In this document: in pieces, positions 15,905 through 24,467 of the stretch
How the letters are laid out: every line of letters begins with the position of its first letter
Numbering within the stretch: the first letter of the stretch is position 1
From: Planctomycetota bacterium
Lineage (GTDB): Bacteria > Planctomycetota > Planctomycetia > Gemmatales > Gemmataceae
NCBI GenBank assembly: GCA_021413735.1
Contig: JAIOPV010000268.1
Coordinates: 1-35,131 of the forward strand
Direction: 5' to 3'
DNA length: 35,131 nucleotides
Made by a program: the position numbers and the translations under genes
Notes under the pieces: generated by a model
Told to the model about the DNA's origin: nothing
Databases searched by the model: none
Seen by the model: the letters and a program-made list of their open reading frames with translations, nothing else

Positions 15905-16780
15905 TCAAGCCAGCTCGCTGAACGCAACTGCTTCGAGGTGACTGTCGGCCTTGTGAACTTCCTCCCATTTCAAGGCATCGGTCGACCGCATGATCCGCCC
16001 TCGCCATCGCGGACCCACGAAAACGCCCGCTCCGTAAACCATCGATACCGGGGCGTCGGCGTTCGCGGTGCGTTCCCACTTCAGGCCGTCCTTGGAGGTG
16101 AACGTCGCTCCGGCTCCGACTGCGACGAACCGATCCTTGGCCCACACGACCGAGTTGAGGTGTTCGCCCTCTTCGCCGGTTTGTCGGTCGGTCCATTTCA
16201 CGCCGTCGGTGGTGAGCATTCGCAAGCCATGCAACCCGACGCCGACGAACACCCCGTTGCCGAACGCGACATCAACGAGCGTGTCAATGGCCTTTACTTC
16301 CGGGGCGTCAGTCCAGGTTTTGCCATCCGGGGAAGCGGCACGTCGGCCACGGTCACCGACCGCGACGAACAACTTGTTGCCGAACGCGAGCCGACGCACC
16401 ATGAACTTGCCGGGGATGTCGTGCGGCCCGTCCCATTTCTCGCCGTCGGCACTCATCAGCACGAACGGCCTCGCCAATCCTACGGAACCTGGGTCGCCGC
16501 CGAGTGCGAGGAAGTTGCCGTTGCCGAACCCCACGCCGCGGATGTAACGCGAGTATTGCGCATCCTTGATGGAGGTCTTCCAGGCGCTGCCGTTGATGGT
16601 CGAAGCGAAGATGTTGCTGCCGCCGTAGCTGCCGATGACGGCCATGCAGCCGTTGCCGCCGACGGCACAGCGATACGTTTCGCCTTCTTTGCCGAGGCTC
16701 GGAGCGTCCCACTCCTTGGCGTCGGCCGACGTGATCCGCGTTCCGTTGTGACCGACAGCGAGGAAGAGTGGTTTCGGCAT
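15905..16780 (-). CDS. Beta-propeller-like repeat protein (BNR/sialidase-type repeats)
   Basis: This encodes 291 residues from the ATG at 16780 (MPKPLFLAVGHNG); an in-frame upstream start would run into an inverted repeat. At least six imperfect repeats share the pattern FGNGxFVAVGxxGxxxxSxDGxxW, with a spacing of about 40-48 residues (for example VFVGVGLHGLRMLTTDGVKW). These are characteristic of BNR/Asp-box-like beta-propeller blades, with the SxDGxxW turn in each. No signal peptide or enzyme motif is visible, so it may be a cytoplasmic binding protein or lack a recognised leader. No Shine-Dalgarno is evident. Confidence 0.8.
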   Translation of the reverse strand: MPKPLFLAVGHNGTRITSADAKEWDAPSLGKEGETYRCAVGGNGCMAVIGSYGGSNIFASTINGSAWKTSIKDAQYSRYIRGVGFGNGNFLALGGDPGSVGLARPFVLMSADGEKWDGPHDIPGKFMVRRLAFGNKLFVAVGDRGRRAASPDGKTWTDAPEVKAIDTLVDVAFGNGVFVGVGLHGLRMLTTDGVKWTDRQTGEEGEHLNSVVWAKDRFVAVGAGATFTSKDGLKWERTANADAPVSMVYGAGVFVGPRWRGRIMRSTDALKWEEVHKADSHLEAVAFSELA

Positions 16781-16811
16781 GAGTTCTGAATCCAGTTGAA
16801 AAGACAAAATC

Positions 16812-16952
16812 GCCGCACGATTGAAACCCGATAAAAATACGATCAAACCAAGACCGAGACACAGTGTTGAAACCCTTTCGTTCCGTGTCTTTGAACAATG
16901 TCTCTCTGGTTTTGGTTTGATCGTTCCTTTTATCTGTCTTTGATCGTGCGGC
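16812..16952. repeat. Imperfect inverted repeat, family 3 (copy a)
   Basis: The left arm 16812-16849 and right arm 16914-16952 are inverted copies matching at roughly three quarters of positions. The right arm end, 16927-16952, is a 26-base sequence found identically at 34162-34187, beginning CTTTTATCTGTCTTTG and ending ATCGTGCGGC. Both copies are followed by CTGTCTTGGT. It fills the gap between the propeller gene and the DUF1552 gene and precedes the propeller gene's start on the minus strand. Confidence 0.8.
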
Positions 16953-16974
16953 TAATTCTTCTGTCTTGGTCTTC

Positions 16975-18459
16975 TCACACCAAGCCGGGGAGGCGGCCGT
17001 TGAATCGCTGCTCCTTCGACGTGTGGCTCTCGCCGAACGAGTCCACCTTCGCCCCCATGCGTTCCAGCATTTCGACGTACAGATTCGATACCGGCGTGTT
17101 CTTCGGGAAGTCGATCTGCCGACCCGTTTTCAGGGTGCCGCCAGCATTCCCCGCCAGCAGAATCGGGTAGTCATGCGTGCCGTGACCGCCGTCGGCCATG
17201 TACGAACTGTACATCACGAGGCAGTTGTCGAGCAGCGTGCCGGCGCCTTCGTCAATCGACTTCATCTTGCGAATCGCCTCGGCGAACAGCGACGTGTACC
17301 ACATGTGAATCTGCCGCAGTGCCTCGCGTGAAATCGGGTCGGCGTCTTCGGGGCGACCCGCGTTGCCCTGGTGTTCGAGCGTGTGGCAGTGCGTCTCGTA
17401 ACCGACCGTGACGACGCCCGGGAACATCGCGTCGTCGGCACCAACGGCGAGTGTCGCGACGCGAGTGGAATCAGTCTGAAACGCCATCACCCACAGGTCG
17501 GACATCACGCGGATGTACTCGGCGTGCTTCTCCGGATCGCGGTACACGAGATCCTTCATCTTGTGAATCGGCTGCTTGCGGTCGGGCAACGTCGGCGTCA
17601 CGAGCTTCGACGGGCCGGGCTCCTTCATGTCGGCTGCTTCCATTCGCAGTCGAGCTTCGAGGCGTTCGACCCGCGACTCCAGCGACCGCACCGAATCGAG
17701 GTACTGGTCGAGTTTCTGCTTATCGGCAGTGCCGAGCTTGTTGCGAAGGGTCTTTGCCTCTTCACTCACGGCATCAACGACGCTTCGTTCGTAGGTGTCG
17801 GTAGGTGCGGAATCGCGAACCGCAGCGCCGCTTGCTGCTGCCGCGCGTCGTTGCCAGTTCGGCACGACCGGCTTGCGGCCCCTGAACATGCGGTCGAACA
17901 CCAAACGCGGATCGTCTTCGTAGGGCACCGGCTCATCGACCGACCGGAACGAGTACTGCGTCTCGTGGTTCGAGAGCCCGAACTCCATCGACGGCAGGAA
18001 CGTCTCCGCGCCGGCGACTCGTGCCGCCGCCTGGTCGACTGAGATGCTCGCGTACCGACGACCGGCCATCTTGCCGACCTTCGCGGCACCCGTGAGGTGC
18101 TTGAACGCGCAGTTCTCGTGACCGTTCAGATTCTCGGAGTGGCCGCCGTGCGACAACCCCGTGAGCAGCAGCACGTCGTCCTTGGCGAACTCCAACGGCC
18201 GCAGAATCGACGGCATTCGTGTGAGCGGGCCGGCGGTCTTCATTCGCCACGATTCGAGGACGGTTCCACCCGTGACGGTGAAGATGCCCATTCGCAGCGG
18301 TGGCTTCACGGTTGACTTTGCCGGTGCGCCTGTCGCGCGTGCGAGCGAGTACGCCCACGATTCCATGAAGGGCAACGCCAACACAGCGCCCGCACCGCGA
18401 AGTGCCGCACGACGTGTGAGGGGAGCGGTCCAATTCGCCGACGTGTTCCAAACTCGCAT
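16975..18459 (-). CDS. DUF1552 protein with Tat-type signal
   Basis: This encodes 494 residues from the ATG at 18459, with GAGGAAG nearby upstream. The N-terminus has an RR pair (R16-R17 in LTRRAALRGAGAVLALPFM), a twin-arginine-like signal, so the protein is probably exported folded. LLLTGLSHGGHSENLNGHENCAFKHLTG and the C-terminal MYSSYMADGGHGTHDYPILLAGNAGG are DUF1552 hallmarks, with several histidines that suggest metal binding. DUF1552 proteins in planctomycetes are usually encoded next to a DUF1592 c-type haem protein, as here (18583-20466, 124 bases upstream on the same strand). Substrate and reaction are unknown; an exported role in polymer or sugar oxidation is only an inference. Confidence 0.9.
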   Translation of the reverse strand: MRVWNTSANWTAPLTRRAALRGAGAVLALPFMESWAYSLARATGAPAKSTVKPPLRMGIFTVTGGTVLESWRMKTAGPLTRMPSILRPLEFAKDDVLLLTGLSHGGHSENLNGHENCAFKHLTGAAKVGKMAGRRYASISVDQAAARVAGAETFLPSMEFGLSNHETQYSFRSVDEPVPYEDDPRLVFDRMFRGRKPVVPNWQRRAAAASGAAVRDSAPTDTYERSVVDAVSEEAKTLRNKLGTADKQKLDQYLDSVRSLESRVERLEARLRMEAADMKEPGPSKLVTPTLPDRKQPIHKMKDLVYRDPEKHAEYIRVMSDLWVMAFQTDSTRVATLAVGADDAMFPGVVTVGYETHCHTLEHQGNAGRPEDADPISREALRQIHMWYTSLFAEAIRKMKSIDEGAGTLLDNCLVMYSSYMADGGHGTHDYPILLAGNAGGTLKTGRQIDFPKNTPVSNLYVEMLERMGAKVDSFGESHTSKEQRFNGRLPGLV

Positions 18460-18491
18460 GGGCTTCCTCGGTTATCGAGTATTCTGCGTGA

Positions 18492-18570
18492 GTGAGCGTC
18501 GAGCCGTCCGGCCGACGGTTGCTTCCATCGTTTTCTGGAACCACCGTCGGGCTTACGCCTCGACGCTCTC
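18492..18570. repeat. Inverted repeat, family 2 (copy a)
   Basis: This element starts GTGAGCGTCGAGCCGTC-GGCCGACGG and ends CCGTCGGGCTTACGCCTCGACGCTC, an imperfect palindrome. It lies in the 123-base gap between the DUF1592 stop and the DUF1552 start on the minus strand. A close copy is at 34035-34129. The variable centre suggests a repeat unit with a conserved structure rather than a conserved loop. Confidence 0.8.
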
Positions 18571-18582
18571 TAAATATTCGTT

Positions 18583-20466
18583 TCACTTCTCGGATTTCGC
18601 ACGGCGTTGACGGAACGGAACGCTCTTCACGATCTCCGTCACCATCACGTTGAACTTGTAATCGGCCTTCTTCATCGCGGCGAAGACTTCTCGCACGGTG
18701 CATTCGTCTTGCCCGTCAAGTTCGCGGCCCAACGCATACTCCAGCACCTTTGCGATTGCGTTCTGCGTGAACTCATCTTTGCGTGACACCAGCACTGCCT
18801 TCAACCCCGCGTAGCCGTCAACTTTCTGGCCGCCTGGCAACACGCCAGACACATCCAACGGCACATCTTTAGTGCCGACACGCCATTCGCCAATCGCGTT
18901 GAAATTGTCGAGCGCGAAGCCCAGCGGGTCGATCTTCTTGTGACAGCCCGCACACGATGCCTGCGTCGCGTGCTGGCTCAGTTGCTCGCGGAATGAACGT
19001 GGTTGCTTCTTCTTGGGGTCGTCGTCTTTGATGGTGCCCGCATTCGCTGGCGGTGGTGGCGGTGGCGTGCCGAAGATCACTTCAAGGACGTACTTGCCGC
19101 GTTGCGTCGGACTCGTGCGGAACGTGTGCGATGTCATCGCGAGAATGCCGCCCATGCCGAGCAAGCCGCCACGGTGATGCTCAGGTTTGAATTCCACTTT
19201 ACGCATGTCGCGACCGGTCACGCCGGGGATGCCGTAATGCTTCGCGAGTGTCTCATTGACGAACGTGTAGTCAGCGTCGAGGAGATCGGTGATTGGGCGG
19301 TCGGCAGTGCGGAGGTAATCGACCGCCATTCGCACTTCCTGCGTCATCGGTCGCTTGAGGTCGTCGTGGAACGTCGGGAAGAACTCTTGGCTTGGCCGCG
19401 CTCGCGGGAACGATTTCATCATCAGCCAGTTGTTCGCGAGCGCATCAGACAACGATTGCGCCCGCCCGTGCTTCAGCAATCGGGCGAGTTGCTTCTCCAA
19501 CCCGGCGGGGTCAGTGAGTTGCTTCGCGTCAGCGGCACGCAGTAGTTCGTCGTCAGGCGTGGTGCCCCACAGGAAGTACGAGAGCCGCGTCGCGAGTTCG
19601 TAATCATCAACCGCGACGCCGATCGTTTTGCCTGGCCGGTCTTCTTCAACGCGAAACAAGAACCTCGGAGACACCAGAATCGGCTTGATCGTCGCACGGA
19701 TGCCGTCCTCGAATGTGCCGCCCTTGGCGATGGCCTTGTCGAAGAAGGCGAGCAACCGGTTCACGTCTTCGTCGGTTGGCGGGCGGCGGAATGCCTTGCG
19801 TGCGAGGTTCGTCAGAATCTGCTTCGCGGCGTCGCGTTCGCTGAGCTTCGGCCCCGGCTTCGGGTTCAGCACGCGGTTCTTCGCGCCTTCATTCACGAAC
19901 AACGAATCGGTAATCTTGTCCGCGGCCGCGAAATACTTCTCCATTAGCGTCGGCGAGATTCGCAAGATCGCGGCCTGATTGTCGAAGTGGCCGTCGCCAG
20001 CGTCTTCGCTCGGCAAGCCGAGATCGTTCCGTGGGTCGGGATGCACGAACAGGAAGTCAGCGATTGAGGAGATGTATTCCTGGTGCGTGAGACGGCGAAG
20101 CGGCGGCGGACCGGGATCGCGTCGGCTCAGATCGCAGTCGAGATATTCGCCGGCTTCGGAGAGCCACTTCGTGAGCTTGGCTTTGTCGGCCAGCGTCATC
20201 TGCTTGGCGTCTTCGGGCGGCATCTCGCCAGCGAGAACGCGAGCGTAGCCACGCTTCCACAGATTCCGCTTGGCCGTCGCGGCTGCGTCATCAGGGAAGC
20301 TCGCGAGATCGACGCCGCCCTCTTGCTTCTTCGCGTCGTGACAGCGCGTGCAGTATTGCGTCAGGAGTGGCTTGCCGTCTTTGATGAATGAGGGCGGATC
20401 TGCTGCGTTCGCCTGAACGACGAGGGACAAGTTGAGGCTAAAAGCGATGAAAAGCGGAAATCGCAT
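18583..20466 (-). CDS. DUF1592-type exported c-haem protein (planctomycete cytochrome C-like)
   Basis: This encodes 627 residues. A signal peptide (MRFPLFIAFSLNLSLVVQANA) precedes a CxxCH haem motif, C39-TR-C42-H43. A second CxxCH occurs near the C-terminus at C505-AG-C508-H509, followed by KKIDPLGFALDNFNAIGEWR, the typical DUF1588 C-terminal block; the last part (DECTVREVFAAMKKADYKFN) fits DUF1585. The middle has DUF1595/DUF1592 features (RLLAFFDKA, RVEEDRPGK, YELATRLSYFLWGTTPDDELL). The two haem motifs suggest electron transfer in the periplasm or paryphoplasm. It is paired with the DUF1552 gene downstream. Confidence 0.92.
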   Translation of the reverse strand: MRFPLFIAFSLNLSLVVQANAADPPSFIKDGKPLLTQYCTRCHDAKKQEGGVDLASFPDDAAATAKRNLWKRGYARVLAGEMPPEDAKQMTLADKAKLTKWLSEAGEYLDCDLSRRDPGPPPLRRLTHQEYISSIADFLFVHPDPRNDLGLPSEDAGDGHFDNQAAILRISPTLMEKYFAAADKITDSLFVNEGAKNRVLNPKPGPKLSERDAAKQILTNLARKAFRRPPTDEDVNRLLAFFDKAIAKGGTFEDGIRATIKPILVSPRFLFRVEEDRPGKTIGVAVDDYELATRLSYFLWGTTPDDELLRAADAKQLTDPAGLEKQLARLLKHGRAQSLSDALANNWLMMKSFPRARPSQEFFPTFHDDLKRPMTQEVRMAVDYLRTADRPITDLLDADYTFVNETLAKHYGIPGVTGRDMRKVEFKPEHHRGGLLGMGGILAMTSHTFRTSPTQRGKYVLEVIFGTPPPPPPANAGTIKDDDPKKKQPRSFREQLSQHATQASCAGCHKKIDPLGFALDNFNAIGEWRVGTKDVPLDVSGVLPGGQKVDGYAGLKAVLVSRKDEFTQNAIAKVLEYALGRELDGQDECTVREVFAAMKKADYKFNVMVTEIVKSVPFRQRRAKSEK

Positions 20467-20539
20467 TGGTGGAATCTTTGGGCGCGAGATTGCTTTGCTG
20501 AATTCAGTTTGAGGCTACCCTCAACCTGGGTCAAGCAGA

Positions 20540-21532
20540 TTACGGGGCCTTCCACTGCTTCTTGGACGCACGAATCGCATCTTCGTTCCCTTCGATGCTC
20601 AACAGCTTCTCGCCAGCCGTTCCACCCGGATACGCGGCTCGCCGCTGAGTCGGGTAAGCCTCGCTGCGACGGTGCGCAAGCATGTGGTGACCGCTGCGTC
20701 GTTCGCGCTCGGCACGCAACGCGGCCACATCCACGGGTGCAACGACGATCTTCTCGCCAGGTCCGGGATCGGCTTGTGCCAGGATTCGCCCGTCGTAATC
20801 AACCACCATGCTGCCGCCTGGCCACGAGAACGGCGGATAGTGCGACAGGCTCGCCCCCTGATTCGCTGCAACCACGAACGCCAGGTTTTCCAGCGCCCGG
20901 CAGCGGTTCACGACGGTCCACCAGTCCATCGGCGGCGTCGCCCCCCACGGGTCCATGTACGCCGACACCCGCACCAGCACTTCCGCCCCCTGCACGGCTA
21001 ACTCGCGAATCGCTTCGGGGAACAGCCAGTCGTAACAGATTGCGGTGCCGATCACGCCGATGTCGGTGTCCGCGACCGGGAACAGCGGCTCGTCATATCC
21101 CGGAATGTCGTGCGGACTGGCGTGGACCTCCCACGGAATCCAGGTGTGAACCTTGCGGTACTTGTAACGCAGCCCTTCGGGACCGATCAGGCACGTCGTG
21201 TTGAACACGCAACCCGGATACTTGCGATCGACTTCCAGGAACGTGCCGGTCTGAATGTAGACGTTCCGCTCTTTCGCCTTTGCGATGTAGCGGTCGGTCT
21301 GCTCGTTCGGCAACTCCACGGCGAGCTTATCGCGGAGTTCTTCGATTGTGAGATAAACCGGCGCCGCGTGTGCGAATTCCGGAAACGCCACGAGTCGCAC
21401 GTCGCCGAACGGAGCGTACCCGCCAACTGCGTTGTCGATCAGATTGAGGAGGTGTCCCACTCGCTCAGGGAGCGAACTTCGATCGGGCGGGTTCGGCAGG
21501 TCGGTCTGAATCGCGGCCGCAAGGTATCTCAT
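20540..21532 (-). CDS. Carbon-nitrogen hydrolase (nitrilase superfamily)
   Basis: This encodes 330 residues from the ATG at 21532 (MRYLAAAIQTDLPNPPD). The catalytic triad of the superfamily is visible: E52 in VAFPEFAH, K127 in RYKYRKVHTW and C166 in IGTAICYDWLFPEAIREL. These enzymes hydrolyse amides or nitriles (amidase, carbamoylase, nitrilase). The large lid GVRVSAYMDPWG and the DYDGRILAQADPGPGEKIVVAPVD segment favour an aliphatic amidase or N-carbamoyl amidohydrolase, but the substrate is not determined. Cytoplasmic. It is in line with the DUF1592 gene but 73 bases away. Confidence 0.9.
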   Translation of the reverse strand: MRYLAAAIQTDLPNPPDRSSLPERVGHLLNLIDNAVGGYAPFGDVRLVAFPEFAHAAPVYLTIEELRDKLAVELPNEQTDRYIAKAKERNVYIQTGTFLEVDRKYPGCVFNTTCLIGPEGLRYKYRKVHTWIPWEVHASPHDIPGYDEPLFPVADTDIGVIGTAICYDWLFPEAIRELAVQGAEVLVRVSAYMDPWGATPPMDWWTVVNRCRALENLAFVVAANQGASLSHYPPFSWPGGSMVVDYDGRILAQADPGPGEKIVVAPVDVAALRAERERRSGHHMLAHRRSEAYPTQRRAAYPGGTAGEKLLSIEGNEDAIRASKKQWKAP

Positions 21533-21554
21533 GTTCGCCACAGGTGCGTGCTCC

Positions 21555-21720
21555 TCAACCAAGACGGGAAACCGGGAAAAGACGAATTTCGGGCACGGGC
21601 ACGGGCTCGGGCAGGGGCACGGACAAGAGAAACCAAGACCGTGCCATCTGGTTCGTTGGTCTTCGGTTTTTCCCGCTTCCCGGTCTTGGTTTTATCCGTG
21701 CCCGTGCCCGTGCCCGATTT
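21555..21720. repeat. Mosaic inverted-repeat region with GGGCAC/GTGCCC runs
   Basis: The gap 21533-21849 (317 bases) between the amidase and fabH contains AACCAAGAC...GGGAAAA (about 21558-21581) and its inverted counterpart at about 21668-21692, plus G-rich GGGCACGGGCACGGG and its complement CCGTGCCCGTGCCCG further on. The order of the arms is A, B, A', B', so this is not a simple palindrome. The GTCTTGGTTT word recurs in the 16812 and 34145 repeats. No promoter was assigned, though a TATAAC hexamer is at 21790-21795 and a CCCGGC-AGAT-GCCGGG hairpin at 21808-21823. Confidence 0.6.
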
Positions 21721-21849
21721 TTCTGCTTTCGGTGGTGCTTCCCACTCTGCGAACTCAAAGACTGCAATTCGCGAGGGGCGAGGATTACATATAACACCCT
21801 TTCCCCTCCCGGCAGATGCCGGGCCTTACCACCGTGCGGGTGTCGTCTG

Positions 21850-22872
21850 ATGAGCAGCGAGCGACTTTCGCCGCCTCGGCCCAAGTGCAAGTCCATGATG
21901 GGCGTTCGAGTTGTGGGCACGGGCAAATACGTTCCCGAGATGGTTGTCGGCAACGACCACCTCCACGCCCGCCTCGGATTCGATTCCGATTGGATCGTGA
22001 AACGCACCGGCATCCTCGAACGCCGGCACGCAGCCGCTCATCAAGCGACTTCCGATCTGTGCGTCGAAGCTGCGAACGATCTCTTCGCCAAAACTGGCAA
22101 GACCGCCAAGGACTGCGATCTCCTCGTTCTCGGCACATTCACGCCGGATATGTCGTTTCCCAGCACCGCATGCCTCGTGCAGGATCGACTCGGCTTAACT
22201 GGCCCTGCCATCGAAGTCGAAGCCGCGTGTGCGGGCTTCATGTATGCGCTCATCACGGCCGCTGCGTATGTGAAGGCAGGCGTCAGCGACCGCGCCCTCG
22301 TGATCGGTGGCGACACGAATAGCCGCGTGCTGAACCCTGCCGACATCAAGACCTATCCGCTATTCGGCGACGGAGCGGGTGCGGTGTTTGTGGAACCGGG
22401 TCGCCCGGATCAGGGCATTCTTGCGTACAGCATGGGTTCGGATGGCCACGGCGGCCCCCTCCTGCGACGCGAGACGTGCGGAAGTCGTCAGCCACCGACG
22501 GCGGAGTTGCTCGCGGAAGGCAAGCACTTCATGTACATGGACGGCTACGCGGTCTTCAAGTGGGCAGTGAACATCCTGTGCGACACAATTCGCGACGTGC
22601 TCTCGGCAGCGAACGTGACCGTGGAGGATGTGTCGTTGTTCGTGGCACATCAAGCGAACATCCGGATCATTAACGCTGCGATTGACGCGCTGAGCATTCC
22701 GCGTTCGAAGGTGTTCAACAACCTGGAAAAGTACGGGAACACGTCGGCGGGCAGCATTCCCATCGCGTTGGATGAGGCTGCGGCTGAGGGCAAGTTCAAG
22801 GAAGGCGATTTGATTGTGATGAGTGGCTTCGGCGCTGGCTTGGCCTGGGGCACTGCTCTCATCCGCTGGTGA
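21850..22872 (+). CDS. fabH: Beta-ketoacyl-ACP synthase III-like ketosynthase (FabH family)
   Basis: FabH condenses an acyl-CoA with malonyl-ACP to start fatty-acid synthesis. The protein has 340 residues from the ATG at 21850; an internal ATG at 21895 (MMGVRVVGTGKYVP) gives 325, close to the usual length, and is a good alternative because residues 1-15 are not conserved. The catalytic triad is present: C127 in EVEAACAGFMYAL, H267 in FVAHQANIRI and N297 in YGNTSAGSIPIAL. The C-terminal GFGAGLAWGTALIRW is typical. No other fab gene is adjacent, so a specialised starter condensation (or a second FabH) is possible, but that is inference. Confidence 0.9.
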   Translation: MSSERLSPPRPKCKSMMGVRVVGTGKYVPEMVVGNDHLHARLGFDSDWIVKRTGILERRHAAAHQATSDLCVEAANDLFAKTGKTAKDCDLLVLGTFTPDMSFPSTACLVQDRLGLTGPAIEVEAACAGFMYALITAAAYVKAGVSDRALVIGGDTNSRVLNPADIKTYPLFGDGAGAVFVEPGRPDQGILAYSMGSDGHGGPLLRRETCGSRQPPTAELLAEGKHFMYMDGYAVFKWAVNILCDTIRDVLSAANVTVEDVSLFVAHQANIRIINAAIDALSIPRSKVFNNLEKYGNTSAGSIPIALDEAAAEGKFKEGDLIVMSGFGAGLAWGTALIRW

Positions 22873-22899
22873 GCCAGACCACGAGATGGTAAACTCGAA

Positions 22900-22922
22900 C
22901 CGGGCACACATCTTTTGCCCGG
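22900..22922 (+). promoter_or_regulatory. Hairpin overlapping the ribosome binding site of the TIGR02996/GspE-like gene
   Basis: CCGGGCA (22900-22906) and TGCCCGG (22916-22922) form a 7-base-pair stem with a 9-base loop. The stem's last bases (CGG) overlap the GGAG (22921-22924) that serves the ATG at 22932. Folding would partly sequester the ribosome binding site. This is a small structural observation with no known family. Confidence 0.4.
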
Positions 22923-22931
22923 AGACGTGTC

Positions 22932-23945
22932 ATGTCATCGCACCCCGACGCCGACGCTTTCGTGTGTGCTATTCTCCGCAACCCAGCCGAGGTTACAACG
23001 CGGCTCATCTTTGCGGACTGGCTGGAAGAACAAGGCGATCCGTCGAACGTGGCCTGGGCACACTTTATCCGGCTGAACGCCGAGATCGCGAAGTGCCCCG
23101 CCAACAGTTACGAACGCCCGAAATTGGAAAGGCAGCGGACCGAACTCGCGGCACAACTCCGAGCAACTCTGTCGATTCCCGCGTCTGTATTCGTCGCCAG
23201 TTCAGGATTACTGCTGGAACTACTCCCATCACATCGCTTCCGAGTGACGCTCGCTGGATTCGAGATTCCGCGGGCAATTCTCGAGTACATGCCGGAGTCA
23301 GTTGCCCGTGAAAATCTTGTGCTGCCGATTTCGCTTGAGGGGTACACGCTCACAATCACCACCGCTGACCCGAACGACTACGACACCATCCAGAAACTCC
23401 AGTTCATTCTGAACAAAGACATCATCGCGGTGGGCGCAGAGAGAGAAGACATCCGCGATGCAATCATCTTTTACTGCGGCGACCACGAGTACGAGTATGT
23501 GGATTCCGTGCTGGTCGAGTTTGGAGGCGTGGGCTTGGTCGAACGCAGCGAATCGTTGGCGCTGGAACCCCCAGCTTCGACGAATGCTGCCGTCATCCAT
23601 CTTGTAAATCTGATCATCCAAGAAGCCATCAACCTCCGCGCAGACTGCATTCTCCTTGCCCCCAGTTCATCCGGGGTCGGGGTGAGCTATCGAATTCGCG
23701 ACGAGTGGGTTCCGCGTGACGAGCTGCCATTCAGACTCCTCACGGGCGTCGCAGGGCGCATCGCGTTGATCTCAAGGATTTCGCTGAGATTTGAGGGGCC
23801 TGACATCGTCGGCCCTGACATCGTCAATGCAGCGTTTCAATTGACTGTCCACGGGATCAACTACATTATTCGGACGTCCATCGAGATCACCGAGTTCGGC
23901 CCGCGGATCACCCTCGACATCTCTCGTCAGTCAGTGACCGCATAA
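22932..23945 (+). CDS. TIGR02996 domain fused to an ATPase-less GspE/PilB-like region
   Basis: This encodes 337 residues. Residues 1-52 (FVCAILRNPAEVTTRLIFAD, then WLEEQGDP) match the TIGR02996 domain of Gemmata-group proteins. Residues about 119-190 (VARENLVLPISLEGYTLTIT, ADPNDYDTIQKLQFILNKDI) look like the MshEN domain, the N-terminal domain of GspE/PilB secretion and pilus ATPases. Residues about 216-335 (VIHLVNLIIQEAINLRADC, then YRIRDEW...VAGRIALISRISLRF and FQLTVHGINYIIRT) resemble the N2 domain that precedes the RecA-like ATPase. The protein ends where Walker A should follow, so it has no ATPase. It may be a regulator or binding partner of a type II/IV secretion or pilus machine. Function inferred, not known. 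Confidence 0.75.
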   Translation: MSSHPDADAFVCAILRNPAEVTTRLIFADWLEEQGDPSNVAWAHFIRLNAEIAKCPANSYERPKLERQRTELAAQLRATLSIPASVFVASSGLLLELLPSHRFRVTLAGFEIPRAILEYMPESVARENLVLPISLEGYTLTITTADPNDYDTIQKLQFILNKDIIAVGAEREDIRDAIIFYCGDHEYEYVDSVLVEFGGVGLVERSESLALEPPASTNAAVIHLVNLIIQEAINLRADCILLAPSSSGVGVSYRIRDEWVPRDELPFRLLTGVAGRIALISRISLRFEGPDIVGPDIVNAAFQLTVHGINYIIRTSIEITEFGPRITLDISRQSVTA

Positions 23946-24013
23946 CGTGAACCCCTCCCATCTTCTGCGTGTCAATGGTTCCGCATGAGTCGTGGGCGGG
24001 GTATCATCCCAGC

Positions 24014-24424
24014 ATGTACGAGTTATTCGAACACACCGCCGATCTTGGCCTCCGCGTTCGTGCGACCGACCTGAACACACTCTTCGCGGAAGCGGCAGCG
24101 TGCCTGTTCTCGGCGGTCGTCGAGGACATTGGCAGCGTTGAGCCGCGAGTTGCCGTGACGGTCGAACTCAGCGGCACCGATCGCGAGTTCCTGCTGTTCG
24201 ACTGGCTCCGCGATCTACTCCTGAAGCACGCCGAAGATCACGTGGTTTTCGGCAAGTTTGAGGTGCAGGTTCGCGATGACGGACTGACCGGAACCGCGTG
24301 GGGTGAGCCGTTCGACGCGGCACGCCACATGCTCGCACATGAAGTGAAGGCGATCACGTATCACGAGTTGAAGGTCGTGCGCGACGGCGACGAGTGGTTG
24401 GCAGAAGTTATCGTCGATATTTGA
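24014..24424 (+). CDS. Archease
   Basis: This encodes 136 residues from the ATG at 24014 (MYELFEHTADLGLRVRATDLNTLFAEAAACLFSAV), the archease signature. HTADLGLRV, FLLFDWLRDLLLKHAED and AHEVKAITYHELKV are conserved, with the calcium-binding acidic residues near the N- and C-termini. Archease is a cofactor for the RNA ligase RtcB: it speeds ligase turnover and broadens nucleotide use. It is encoded directly upstream of rtcB, in line with the known archease-RtcB partnership. The stop is at 24422-24424 and the ligase start is 44 bases on, so the two are co-transcribed. Cytoplasmic. Confidence 0.95.
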   Translation: MYELFEHTADLGLRVRATDLNTLFAEAAACLFSAVVEDIGSVEPRVAVTVELSGTDREFLLFDWLRDLLLKHAEDHVVFGKFEVQVRDDGLTGTAWGEPFDAARHMLAHEVKAITYHELKVVRDGDEWLAEVIVDI

Positions 24425-24467
24425 AATGACCAGCCCGAGCGCGAGCAAGGGCAGGCGAGAGATAAAC

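Noticed and set aside
21544-21849. N-terminal extension of the FabH-like protein
   Set aside because: It would translate the repeat-rich gap (Arg/Gly/Gln runs) and has no conserved residues.
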